Shown: positions 8,995 to 17,380 of the stretch, in pieces
Numbering within the stretch: position 1 is the first letter of the stretch
Layout of the letters: each line of letters begins with the position of its first letter
Source: Paenibacillus urinalis
GTDB taxonomy: Bacteria > Bacillota > Bacilli > Paenibacillales > Paenibacillaceae
Assembly: GCF_028747985.1 (NCBI RefSeq)
Contig: NZ_CP118108.1
Span: 873,501 to 937,500, forward strand
Direction of reading: 5' to 3'
Length of the DNA stretch: 64,000 bases
Notes under the pieces: model-generated
The model's input: the letters and a program-made list of their open reading frames with translations, nothing else
What the model was told of the DNA's origin: nothing
Databases searched by the model: none
Made by a program: the position numbers and the translations under genes

Positions 8995-9615
8995 TCAATT
9001 CTTACTTTGCGGACGACCATCATCGAATTTGCTGGAAATAGGGTGCACATTGTCTGCAGCTGGCTCAGCGAGTGCGGACTCGATCTGGTTCTTGATAATG
9101 TCTGCATAGATGGTCTGATCGATCTCGATTAAGCTGGGGTAGAGCATGTCGACCAGATCGCGGATCGTTTCCAGCGTAGACCGGAGCTCCCGCTCTCTGG
9201 CCGATGCTCTGCTGGTCTTGGATGCTTGGGGTCTGTCAGGCTCTTGATGGATAGGAGATGGGAGCTGCTGCAGGTCCTCATGAAGAAGCTGAAGCTTATC
9301 GGTTAGGGTCTGTATCTTCTGAAGCTGTTCTATACAGATGAGATGCCCGTTGCCTTGCTCATCCCACTGCTGGTAAATATCGTATAGGGAGAAGGGCTGC
9401 TTCCTCGTGTTCATAATGAGTTCAACTCTTGTGCCAGAGTGAACGGGCGAAATGAACCGTTTAGCTTTGGTGATGGAACCTTCGTCCAGCCAATCTGTGA
9501 AATGGGAAGCCGGCTCGAATATAGGGGACGCCGATTCGGAGCAAGAGATGATGCCCAGCTCTGCGTCAATTACAATATATGGGACAGGAATATTAGATGG
9601 ATGGAATAACTTCAA
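8995..9615 (-). CDS. PAS-domain-like cytoplasmic protein
   Basis: Protein of 206 residues. Residues 8-100 look like a PAS fold (VPYIVIDAELGIISCSESASPIF opens it and NGHLICIEQL closes it), then a coiled coil from about 96 to 120, a Ser/Arg-rich linker, and a helical tail (TLETIRDLVDMLYPSLIEIDQTIYADIIKNQ). No kinase, cyclase or DNA-binding output is visible, so it is probably a partner or adaptor. It starts nine bases after the stop of the cobalamin-binding gene, so the two are one operon and probably act together. The PAS assignment comes from pattern only. Confidence 0.6.
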   Translation of the reverse strand: MKLFHPSNIPVPYIVIDAELGIISCSESASPIFEPASHFTDWLDEGSITKAKRFISPVHSGTRVELIMNTRKQPFSLYDIYQQWDEQGNGHLICIEQLQKIQTLTDKLQLLHEDLQQLPSPIHQEPDRPQASKTSRASARERELRSTLETIRDLVDMLYPSLIEIDQTIYADIIKNQIESALAEPAADNVHPISSKFDDGRPQSKN

Positions 9616-9624
9616 GATGAAGAC

Positions 9625-10323
9625 TCACCTCACATGCTGCTGCTGATTGGCTCTGTTGTAAGACATGATCCACTGTTCAAGCTCATGCATATCGGACAGA
9701 AAGACTGCTCTGCCGTCTACAGCCTCATGGACACTGTATTTCTCAATGATACGACCGCCAATCATAATGACAGGCCGGGGGATGAGTTTCTCAAAAGCTT
9801 CAACGTACTCCAGCAAGGTTGGCAGATGATAGACAATAGAGACGGACAGAGCAACAATATCCGGCTTCCAGCTGAGTGCGCTTAGACTTGCATATTCCAA
9901 GGGCAGATTAGGTCCGTAAAAGCGTGTATCAAATCCATTCTCCTCGAACATGGTATTCACCATCTTAAGCCCGAAATAATGAGCCTCACCCTTCACACAT
10001 AACAGCATGGCACGGTAGCCATGGATGGCAGGCTTTTTTTTGAGCGCCGCATATCTCGACAGGAGGACGTCACATACCCCAGAAGCAAGATGTTCATCAG
10101 CTACCGTAATCTGATGGGTTTCCCATAAGGAACCCACGTAACGCATGGCGGGTGCAAGCAGCTGCTCAAATATGAAGAGACTGTTTCGGCCGGACTCAAC
10201 ATGTTGTAGTAAGTTTTTCCAGCAGGTCTCTGTATTTCCTTGCAACATATTCTCTGCAAATTGTTCTGCTTCCATATACATGACATGACACCTACTTCGG
10301 ATATTGTGTGTAATGCTACTCAT
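9625..10323 (-). CDS. Stand-alone cobalamin-binding protein, CarH-type sensor fold
   Basis: Protein of 232 residues made of a B12-binding helical bundle followed by a B12 Rossmann domain. In the bundle Trp67 is followed after nine residues by Glu77-His78, the W-x9-EH motif that caps the adenosyl group in CarH photoreceptors. In the Rossmann domain ExHxxG is present (EAHYFG, His115 as lower axial ligand), then Ser160/Ser162 and Gly189-Gly190 at the expected spacing. There is no MerR DNA-binding domain and no methyltransferase, so a sensor role is likely. In Thermus CarH the residue after the Trp is the His that forms the light adduct; here it is Glu68. The start at 10323 has no clear ribosome site; Met15 (10281) behind AGGTG is a good alternative. 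Confidence 0.85.
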   Translation of the reverse strand: MSSITHNIRSRCHVMYMEAEQFAENMLQGNTETCWKNLLQHVESGRNSLFIFEQLLAPAMRYVGSLWETHQITVADEHLASGVCDVLLSRYAALKKKPAIHGYRAMLLCVKGEAHYFGLKMVNTMFEENGFDTRFYGPNLPLEYASLSALSWKPDIVALSVSIVYHLPTLLEYVEAFEKLIPRPVIMIGGRIIEKYSVHEAVDGRAVFLSDMHELEQWIMSYNRANQQQHVR

Positions 10324-10531
10324 TTTAATATAAACGAATCGAAAGAACTAGGGAGAAAGAAAGGGACTGGTAGAAGCTTTTGTCGAAATTGACCCATATT
10401 CAAAAATATCCTATATGATGGAGAGACTCACTGATATACTGATAATATCGTCGTTTATATGAAAATAATGACACTTCTAATTAATTACATCTAATTCTTC
10501 TGGTTTAATCAAAAAACAAGGTGATGTACTC

Positions 10532-10903
10532 ATGACAGACGGAACAATGCACTATGAACATCTTATAGCAGAGGTCGTTTCAAAGATCTATGCGAATGCT
10601 CCTGAGCTGGCGGACCGATATGGGGAGCAGGGAATCATGAAATGCAAAGAGGATAATCTTCATCATATGAAGCATCTTCATACCGCATCTGCACTGCGCA
10701 ATTCTAAATTATTTATTGATTATGCCGTATGGCTGAATGGAATACTTGTCATTCATGGGATGCAGACACGTCACTTAACAGATAACTTTCGTTATATCTC
10801 CGAGTCTCTTTATTTGCTTGAAGATCTGGACGAACCTACATTAGAATTCTATCGTTATTGTCTGATCGCAGCAATGGACCAGCTTGAGCCCGATATGGAA
10901 TAG
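10532..10903 (+). CDS. Hypothetical all-helical protein, 123 residues
   Basis: I do not recognise this family. The protein is rich in His, Leu and Tyr and looks fully helical, without signal peptide or membrane segment. The middle part (FIDYAVWLNGILVIHGMQTRHLTDNFRYISESL) resembles the helical sensor or scaffold domains placed before output domains in stress signalling proteins, but I cannot name it. AAGGTGATG precedes the ATG. It lies between the divergent cobalamin operon and the CheB-CheR kinase gene (57 bases downstream), so a role in the same signalling unit is a fair guess. Confidence 0.75.
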   Translation: MTDGTMHYEHLIAEVVSKIYANAPELADRYGEQGIMKCKEDNLHHMKHLHTASALRNSKLFIDYAVWLNGILVIHGMQTRHLTDNFRYISESLYLLEDLDEPTLEFYRYCLIAAMDQLEPDME

Positions 10904-10960
10904 TCCGAAACAGTTCGTAACGACGTAACTTACGCAGGGACATGGAAGGGGAGTAAGCAC

Positions 10961-13900
10961 ATGGAACGCGAGTCTTGGAACATCATGGTGAATGGAGAAG
11001 AGGAAGAGAAGCACCCAGAATCCTCCTCTCCGGTATGTGTAGTAGGCATTGGTGCTTCTGCAGGCGGACTTGAAGCATTAGAAGTTTTTTTTGATCATAT
11101 GCTTCCTGATTCGGGCATGTCCTTTGTCGTGGTCCAGCATTTATCGCCGGACTACAAGAGCTTGATGTCAGAAATTTTGTCAAAGTATACGACGATGCCG
11201 ATATGGGTCGCAGAGCATGAAATGGAGATCCTGCCTAATCATGTCTACTTGATTCCTCCCCGTAAGACAATGACCATCCGGGATGGTAAATTACAGCTGG
11301 CAGATGCAGTTAGGCAATCTGCCATTCATTTGTCCATTGATGATTTCTTCGTCTCGCTGGCTGCCGAATACGGCAACAGAGCGGTAGGGGTTGTCCTGTC
11401 CGGGACCGGAACAGACGGCTCCAAGGGAGTCATTGAAATTAAAAAAGCAGGCGGTCTTGTCATCGTTCAGGACGGGCAGTCAGCCAAATTTGACGGCATG
11501 CCAAGCTCTGCGAAAATGACCGGCAAGGTCGATGAAATATTAAACCCAAAGGATATGTCGGAGAGGCTTCTCCAGCATATACGATCCTTTGGAGTATACC
11601 CACTTGCAGGAGAGCAGGAACGAATGAGTACGGAGCAATTTATTCAACTGATTTTTGAGAAAATAAAAGAAGAGAGCGGCATTGACTTCACCTATTACAA
11701 GCGAAACAGTGTGCTGCGCCGGATTGAGCGCCGGATGGCGATGAACAACGTTGCCTCCGTTCAGGAGTACATGACCTATCTTGAAGAGCATCGAGATGAG
11801 CTTACCTCGTTAAGAAAGGATCTGCTTATAGGTGTAACCAATTTTTTTCGGGATGCAGAAGCGTTTCAAATTATTTATGACCAGGTGCTGCCCCGTATCT
11901 TTGAGAAGAAGAGCTATTCTAAGGAAATCAGGGTATGGGTGGCTGGATGTTCAACCGGAGAAGAAGCTTATTCAATAGCCATCCTTCTTAAGAAGTATGC
12001 ACAACAGCTGGGTGATGATTATAATATCAAGATTTTTGCAACCGACCTGGACAAGGAATCCATAGAGTATGCGAGTCAAGGGATCTACTCGGAGAGCAAT
12101 ATTCATCATTTGTCAGAAGAGGACGTGGAACGGTTTTTTATCAGAGATGATGATATGTTTCATGTGAGCAAGGATATTCGCAAGATGGTTATTTTTGCAC
12201 CCCAAAATATTATCAAGGATCCGCCCTTCTTCAATTTGGATATGGTTACCTGCCGGAATATGCTCATTTATTTGCAGCCGGAGATGCAAGTCAAGGTATT
12301 ATCGTTATTTCATTTTGCACTGAATCCGGAGGGCTTTCTCTTCCTGGGTCCGAGTGAAACGTTAGGTAGGTTTGCGAATCAATTTGAGGCTTTTGACCGG
12401 AGATGGAATATCTTCTGTCACAAGAGTGGTAAAATGTCCTCGGATTCCGAGTCTGATTCTCAGTCATTCTCTATGGAAGGAAGAAGCTCCGGCCAGCATT
12501 CCTATCGAAGGACTGCCGCAGCTACGGTTCAGCCGAGAGAGCAGGTTCATGTTAAACGATCAGGCGATCTGTATACCATGCTTGCAGAAGAGCATATTTC
12601 GCCGGGGATGGTCGTTAATCATCATAATGATGTGATTCATTTGGTTGGAGCCATTAATGAGTATTTAGTGCTGTCGCAAGGTAAGCCTAGTTGGAATCTG
12701 TACAAAATGATCGATCAGAATGTAGCGGTGACCGTGTCCACTGGAATTCAGAAGGTGCGTGATTCATTGCAAAATGTGGTGTACCCTGCACTTCGTATCC
12801 ATACGAACCAGGGAGATCGTTTAATCGATTTGCATATCCGCCCTTTTTCGCGCAAGAACAAGGCCTATGATAAATATGTACTGCTCTTGTTTGAGGATCC
12901 GCAGCATTTGAAGCAGGCTGAGGAAGTCGTGATGGAGCCTGTGCATATTGATAACACATTGAAGATGCGTATCTTTGAGCTGGAGCAGGAGCTCCAGCGT
13001 TCTGAGGAAAGTCTGCAGGCGACGGTAGAGGAGCTCGAGACCTCCAACGAGGAGCTTCAGGCCACCAATGAAGAGCTCGTTGCGGCAAACGAGGAGCTGC
13101 AGAGTGCAAACGAAGAGCTGCAGTCGGTTAATGAAGAGCTGGTAACGGTAAATACCGAGTTTCAATTCAAGATCCAAGAGCTCACGGATGTCAATAATGA
13201 CATGAATAATTTCCTGGGGAGCACCCGAATCGGGACCATTTTCCTGGACAAGCGGATGTGTATCCGGCGATTTACTCCTGCGATTACGAAGGAGATTAAT
13301 CTGATGGATGTGGACTATGGACGTCCCATTCAGCATATTTCACATCACTTTAGATATGAAGGTCTTGTGGATGATGCGCAGCATGTGCTGAAGACATTAG
13401 AGCCTTTGGAGAAGGAAATTCAAAGCCAGGACGGCACCTGGTACAGCATGAGAATACTGCCTTATCGTACAGAGGATAACTTCACTAGCGGTGTCGTGCT
13501 CACTTTTGTCAATATTACAGATTTGAAGGCAGTGAATGAAGAGCTGCTGAAGCTCTCTTATGCGATCGAACAGAGTCCGAGCATGACAATCATAACCGAT
13601 GTGGCAGGGAAGATCGAATATGCGAATCCGAAGTTCACTGAAGTGACGGGCTACGCTTTGCAGGAAGCGAAGGGGCGAGATTTAGGCTGCTACAGCTATA
13701 GTGAATTTTCAATGAAGGACGTATTCAAGACTTCTCTGGACGGTGAAACGTGGAAAGGGGAAATCTTAAGCTATCGCAAGAACGGAGAGGAATTCTGGGA
13801 ATCGGTCAAGATCATTCCGATTACAGATAAGCAGGGCCAAATTATTCACTTCGTGAAATTATCGGAGGACATCAGCGAACGCAAAAATGCGGAGGAGATG

Positions 13901-14599
13901 CTGCGCAAGACAGAAATGCTCTCGGCAGTAGGGCAGCTTGCCGCCGGCGTTGCCCATGAAATCCGCAACCCGCTCACTGCCCTGAAGGGCTTCACCAAGC
14001 TGCTCTCCAAAAAAGAGGACGGGAATGCCTATATCGAAATTATGCTGACCGAGCTTAACCGGATTGAGCAGATTGTAAGCGAGCTGCTGGTGCTCGCGAA
14101 GCCGCAGGCTATTGAGTTCTCAGAGCATGAGCTGGAACCGATCATTCAGGATGTCATTATGCTGCTGGAGACACAGGCCATCATGAATAATGTCGAGATC
14201 ACGGTGATGTATGAACAGAAGCTCAAAGTCATGTGTGTAGAGAATCAGCTGAAGCAGGTATTCATTAATGTATTAAAAAATGCGATTGAGGCCATGCCAG
14301 GCGGAGGGAAAATCGATATATCGGTCACATTGAACGAAAATGACAATATCGTGATCTCGTTTGTGGATAACGGGGCAGGGATACCGGAAGCCAAGCTCGC
14401 CCGAATTGGTGAACCGTTCTACTCAACGAAGGATAAGGGAACGGGACTGGGTCTCATGGTCAGCTATAAGATTATCCAGAATCACCAAGGAACCATACAC
14501 ATTGAAAGTGAAGTAGGAAGAGGAACCGGTGTAATCATTCAAATTCCAACCTCGAACAACCAAGCTCGAAGCTTGTTGCCTGTAGAGGGGAGTTTATAA
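10961..14599 (+). CDS. CheB-CheR-PAS hybrid histidine kinase
   Basis: Cytoplasmic protein of 1212 residues with domains in this order: CheB methylesterase (26-205; catalytic triad Ser33 in GASAGG, His60, Asp152), CheR methyltransferase (220-490; NFFRD at 294 and the SAM-binding AGCSTGEEAYS at 328-338), a low-complexity stretch near 490-520, a PAS-like part, a coiled coil of EELQxxNEEL repeats (about 670-740), two PAS domains (about 745-985), and a kinase core with His999 in VAHEIRNPL followed by an ATPase domain (DNGAGIP, GTGLGL). The repeat helix is a hallmark of CheB-CheR fusions. No receiver domain or response regulator gene is adjacent. The phosphorylation target and the methylated partner are unknown; the cobalamin and PAS proteins next door are candidates for input. 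Confidence 0.95.
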   Translation: MERESWNIMVNGEEEEKHPESSSPVCVVGIGASAGGLEALEVFFDHMLPDSGMSFVVVQHLSPDYKSLMSEILSKYTTMPIWVAEHEMEILPNHVYLIPPRKTMTIRDGKLQLADAVRQSAIHLSIDDFFVSLAAEYGNRAVGVVLSGTGTDGSKGVIEIKKAGGLVIVQDGQSAKFDGMPSSAKMTGKVDEILNPKDMSERLLQHIRSFGVYPLAGEQERMSTEQFIQLIFEKIKEESGIDFTYYKRNSVLRRIERRMAMNNVASVQEYMTYLEEHRDELTSLRKDLLIGVTNFFRDAEAFQIIYDQVLPRIFEKKSYSKEIRVWVAGCSTGEEAYSIAILLKKYAQQLGDDYNIKIFATDLDKESIEYASQGIYSESNIHHLSEEDVERFFIRDDDMFHVSKDIRKMVIFAPQNIIKDPPFFNLDMVTCRNMLIYLQPEMQVKVLSLFHFALNPEGFLFLGPSETLGRFANQFEAFDRRWNIFCHKSGKMSSDSESDSQSFSMEGRSSGQHSYRRTAAATVQPREQVHVKRSGDLYTMLAEEHISPGMVVNHHNDVIHLVGAINEYLVLSQGKPSWNLYKMIDQNVAVTVSTGIQKVRDSLQNVVYPALRIHTNQGDRLIDLHIRPFSRKNKAYDKYVLLLFEDPQHLKQAEEVVMEPVHIDNTLKMRIFELEQELQRSEESLQATVEELETSNEELQATNEELVAANEELQSANEELQSVNEELVTVNTEFQFKIQELTDVNNDMNNFLGSTRIGTIFLDKRMCIRRFTPAITKEINLMDVDYGRPIQHISHHFRYEGLVDDAQHVLKTLEPLEKEIQSQDGTWYSMRILPYRTEDNFTSGVVLTFVNITDLKAVNEELLKLSYAIEQSPSMTIITDVAGKIEYANPKFTEVTGYALQEAKGRDLGCYSYSEFSMKDVFKTSLDGETWKGEILSYRKNGEEFWESVKIIPITDKQGQIIHFVKLSEDISERKNAEEMLRKTEMLSAVGQLAAGVAHEIRNPLTALKGFTKLLSKKEDGNAYIEIMLTELNRIEQIVSELLVLAKPQAIEFSEHELEPIIQDVIMLLETQAIMNNVEITVMYEQKLKVMCVENQLKQVFINVLKNAIEAMPGGGKIDISVTLNENDNIVISFVDNGAGIPEAKLARIGEPFYSTKDKGTGLGLMVSYKIIQNHQGTIHIESEVGRGTGVIIQIPTSNNQARSLLPVEGSL

Positions 14600-14623
14600 T
14601 ACGCTCTTCTTGGCATTCAAATC

Positions 14624-14668
14624 AAAAGCGCAGGACCTAAGTGCTGCAAGCGTGTCCTGCGCTTCTTA
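14624..14668 (+). terminator. Terminator after CheB-CheR kinase gene
   Basis: AAAGCGCAGGAC pairs with GTCCTGCGCTTCTT, with a short T-containing exit. It lies 25 bases after the stop codon. Confidence 0.7.
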
Positions 14669-14678
14669 TACGAGATAA

Positions 14679-14696
14679 TTGATGTACGAACATCAT
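14679..14696. promoter_or_regulatory. Operator copy upstream of the LacI-type regulator
   Basis: TTGATGTACGAACATCAT matches the perfect palindrome at 15970-15993 at 16 of 18 positions. A half site (TTACATCAA, 14708-14716) lies between it and the -35 box. This suggests that the regulator controls its own gene. Confidence 0.75.
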
Positions 14697-14723
14697 CAAA
14701 TGTATGATTACATCAATTTTTGA

Positions 14724-14752
14724 TTGACAGATAGTGATAAGAGCGATATGAT
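14724..14752 (+). promoter_or_regulatory. Sigma-A promoter of the LacI-type regulator
   Basis: TTGACA (14724-14729), a 17-base spacer, then TATGAT (14747-14752). This is close to consensus and lies 50 bases before the start codon, just downstream of the operator copy. Confidence 0.85.
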
Positions 14753-14802
14753 CAGAAACATATTAAATCCGCCAATGAAATGAAACAGGAAAGCGGATAC
14801 AA

Positions 14803-15870
14803 ATGATGGAGAATGCGATGAAAGAAACGAAACGACTAACGATCAAGGAGATTTCACAGCGGATCGGGATTTCTGCTGCTACTGTGGATCGCGTGCTGAA
14901 TAACAGGGGTAATGTGAAGCCCGAGACGTACCGTAAGGTTATGGATAAATTGAATGAAATGAATTATAGACCTAATAAATCGGCGAGCTTTCTCTCACGG
15001 AAGAAGGAAGTGTCCATAGCTGTGGTATTCCCTGAGCTGCCGGATTACTTCTGGTGGCAGGTCGAGAAGGGTGTCCATATCGCTTACGAGGAGCTGAGAG
15101 ATTACGGTCTAAGGATTGAGCTCTTCAAATCCGAGAAGTATGACATGGAGAAGCAGAAGCAGGTCGTGCAGGATATTATCAGCTCCAAGGAATTTGATGC
15201 GATTGCGATTTCACCCAACGATTCGGAAGAGATGGCAGATCTTATTGATCAAGCTATGGATTCCGGTATGGGAATCTGTACGTTCAATAATGATTCTCCG
15301 CTCAGCAAGCGCCTGTTCTATGTAGGGTGTGACTATCGTATTGCGGGAAGGCTTGCGGCAGATCTGCTCTGCAAAATGACTGGGCGTGATGCCAAGCTTG
15401 GCCTCATTACATCGGATGCTTCATCGGTTCCGTCGGCAACGACGTTCCAGCTGCAGCAGAAGATTATGGGGTTCCGTGAGGTTATTGCTGACCAGCATGT
15501 GGAGATGACCCATCTGCTGAAGCTGAAGCAAGAGGATTATGAGCAGGCTGATGTGTTTAGGTCATTATTTGAGCAAGTGGATGCGGTCTATGTAACCAGC
15601 GCCAAGCTTAATGTGGTCGCACAGCATCTGGAGCGGTCAGGTCTCGCCGGCCAGGTGGCTCTCATTGGTCATGACATGACAGAAGAGATTTACAGCTATA
15701 TGCGGAATGATGTTGTAACCGCCACGATCTGTCAGGACCCGGTTAATCAAGGGTATCTGGCTGTTAAGACTCTATTTGCCTATCTCGCGTATGGTGAGAA
15801 AATAAATGTGAAGGAAAACATCACGAAGCTGGAGCTTGTCACGAAGGAGAATGCAAGGTACTATATCTAG
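14803..15870 (+). CDS. LacI-family transcriptional regulator of the alpha-xyloside locus
   Basis: Repressor-type regulator of 355 residues. The N-terminal helix-turn-helix (LTIKEISQRIGISAATVDRVLNNRG, about residues 12-36) is followed by the hinge and a periplasmic-binding-protein-like sugar domain (about 65-350) ending in GHDMTEEIYSYMRNDVVTATICQDP. The recognition helix reads TVDRVLN instead of the common TVSRVLN, which fits an operator of unusual half-site (ATGATGTAC). It precedes the binding protein, two permeases and alpha-xylosidase, so an alpha-xyloside or its product is the likely signal. A second possible start is Met6 at 14818, behind GGAG. Activator or repressor action cannot be decided from the operator position. 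Confidence 0.93.
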   Translation: MMENAMKETKRLTIKEISQRIGISAATVDRVLNNRGNVKPETYRKVMDKLNEMNYRPNKSASFLSRKKEVSIAVVFPELPDYFWWQVEKGVHIAYEELRDYGLRIELFKSEKYDMEKQKQVVQDIISSKEFDAIAISPNDSEEMADLIDQAMDSGMGICTFNNDSPLSKRLFYVGCDYRIAGRLAADLLCKMTGRDAKLGLITSDASSVPSATTFQLQQKIMGFREVIADQHVEMTHLLKLKQEDYEQADVFRSLFEQVDAVYVTSAKLNVVAQHLERSGLAGQVALIGHDMTEEIYSYMRNDVVTATICQDPVNQGYLAVKTLFAYLAYGEKINVKENITKLELVTKENARYYI

Positions 15871-15876
15871 GTTTTG

Positions 15877-15950
15877 TCCTGCGGTATAGGCTTAATGCTT
15901 GCGTGCAAGTAGCGTTTATTGCTATGGAAGCGAAAGCCTATATCGCAGGA
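15877..15950. terminator. Long stem-loop after the LacI-type gene
   Basis: TCCTGCGGTATAGGCTT pairs with AAGCCTATATCGCAGGA (one mismatch) around a 40-base loop that holds a further small hairpin (GCTTGC/GCAAG). The T-run after it is interrupted (TTGCATTTCTTTTT). It probably ends the regulator transcript, but the size is unusual for a simple terminator. Confidence 0.55.
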
Positions 15951-15969
15951 ATTGCATTTCTTTTTGCAT

Positions 15970-15993
15970 AAAATGATGTACGTACATCATTTT
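15970..15993. promoter_or_regulatory. Perfect palindromic operator of the alpha-xyloside operon
   Basis: A 24-base perfect palindrome with core ATGATGTACGTACATCAT and a central CG, the form expected of LacI-family operators. A degenerate copy stands before the regulator gene. It lies immediately upstream of a likely -35 box (TTGAAA, 15996-16001; -10 TGATAA, 16018-16023). Confidence 0.85.
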
Positions 15994-16118
15994 GCTTGAA
16001 ATTTATATCATTGAGGATGATAAAGGACCTTGAGAGGGGTGATTTTTATAAACCACATGTTCAGGAGAGTTAATGGCAATTAGAAGAATCAATGTCTGCA
16101 CGAAGAGGGGAGCGTATT

Positions 16119-17363
16119 ATGAACAACAAAATGAAGGCGTTATCAATATTGCTAGCCGTGTTCTTGCTGCTGACTGCTTGTTCCAGCGGATCAGGATCCG
16201 CAGATTCAGGCGGCAAAAAAGTCATCACCTGGTGGGATACGATGACAACGGACGGAAGTGTCAATGCAATTAACAAGATTATTGCGGAGTATGAGGCGGA
16301 GCATCCTGATGTCGATATCAAGAGAACTTATGTGGCCTACTCCGATATCAAGACGAAGCTGCTTCTCGGTTCTATCGGTAATTCGGGACCGGACATTCTA
16401 TGGATCGACAGTGCAGATCATCAGACCTTCTCGGCCGCAGGGGTACTCGCAGACATCACGGAAGAAGTCGAAGCCTGGGGAGAAGCGGATCGTTACATAG
16501 AAGGACCTTGGTCTTCAACAATGTATAACGGACGAAACTATGGCGTGCCTGTAGGGAGCAATAACCTTGCGCTCTACTATAACACCGATCTTTTTGAAGA
16601 AGCCGGACTAGCACCGCCCACGAACTGGGAAGAGCTGCAGGAAGCGGCTGCGAAGCTGACTAAGAATAACGTGTTTGGTTTCGCTGTAAGTGCTGTGAAG
16701 ACGGAAGAAGGAACCTTTCAATTTCTCCCCTTCATGCTGCAGGCAGGGGCTGACATTCCGGAATTTGATGCTCCGGGAACTTTGAAAGCGCTAACTATGA
16801 TGACCGATATGGTGGATCAGGGTTATATGTCCAGGGACGTAGTGACTCAGAAACAGGCCGACACCGCTACACAGTTTGCAGCAGGCAAAGTGGCCATGAT
16901 GGTCAACGGCACATGGCAGATCCCATTCCTCGAAGCCAATTCCGAGGTGAACTGGGATGTGGCCGAGCTTCCTGCAGATGAGCAGTCGGCGACGGTGCTG
17001 GGTGGGGAGAACTGGGCGATATCTGAAGCATCCAAAAACAAGGAGACTGCCTTTGATGTCATTCAGTTTGCTAATGAGCCGGAGCGTCTGAAGGAGCTGC
17101 TTCAAACGAATGGTCGTCTGCCAAGCCGGGGAGATCTGCTTGAGGATCCGTTCTGGCAGGATGATGAGCATATGAAGGTGTTTGCCGACAGCATGCTGGA
17201 TTCCACAGCGAGAGCGTACGGTCCGAACTATGCGAGCATTTCGGAAGCGATTCAGACGATGCTTCAGGAATCCCTGACAGGGGCCAAATCGCCTGAAGCA
17301 GCACAAGAGACAGCGAGCAATACGATCCAAGAGCTGCTCAAGGAACAACAAGAGAATGAATAA
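16119..17363 (+). CDS. Sugar-binding lipoprotein of CUT1 ABC importer
   Basis: Family 1 extracellular solute-binding protein of 414 residues. The signal peptide MNNKMKALSILLAVFLLLTAC ends in a good lipobox, so it is tethered to the outer face of the membrane. The mature part opens with KKVITWWDTMTTDGSVNAINKIIAEYEAEHPDV and has a typical GENWAIS motif. I chose the ATG at 16119, behind GGGGAG; a longer frame from 16092 has no ribosome site and would add nine residues before the signal peptide. The first gene of an operon with two MalFG-type permeases and an alpha-xylosidase, so it probably binds xylose-bearing oligosaccharides such as xyloglucan fragments. Confidence 0.93.
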   Translation: MNNKMKALSILLAVFLLLTACSSGSGSADSGGKKVITWWDTMTTDGSVNAINKIIAEYEAEHPDVDIKRTYVAYSDIKTKLLLGSIGNSGPDILWIDSADHQTFSAAGVLADITEEVEAWGEADRYIEGPWSSTMYNGRNYGVPVGSNNLALYYNTDLFEEAGLAPPTNWEELQEAAAKLTKNNVFGFAVSAVKTEEGTFQFLPFMLQAGADIPEFDAPGTLKALTMMTDMVDQGYMSRDVVTQKQADTATQFAAGKVAMMVNGTWQIPFLEANSEVNWDVAELPADEQSATVLGGENWAISEASKNKETAFDVIQFANEPERLKELLQTNGRLPSRGDLLEDPFWQDDEHMKVFADSMLDSTARAYGPNYASISEAIQTMLQESLTGAKSPEAAQETASNTIQELLKEQQENE

Positions 17364-17380
17364 GAAAGGGGGAACTGACG

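Noticed and set aside
12960..13160. Repetitive DNA in the CheB-CheR kinase gene as a mobile or expanded repeat
   Set aside because: It encodes the EELQxxNEEL coiled coil that is standard for CheB-CheR fusion kinases.
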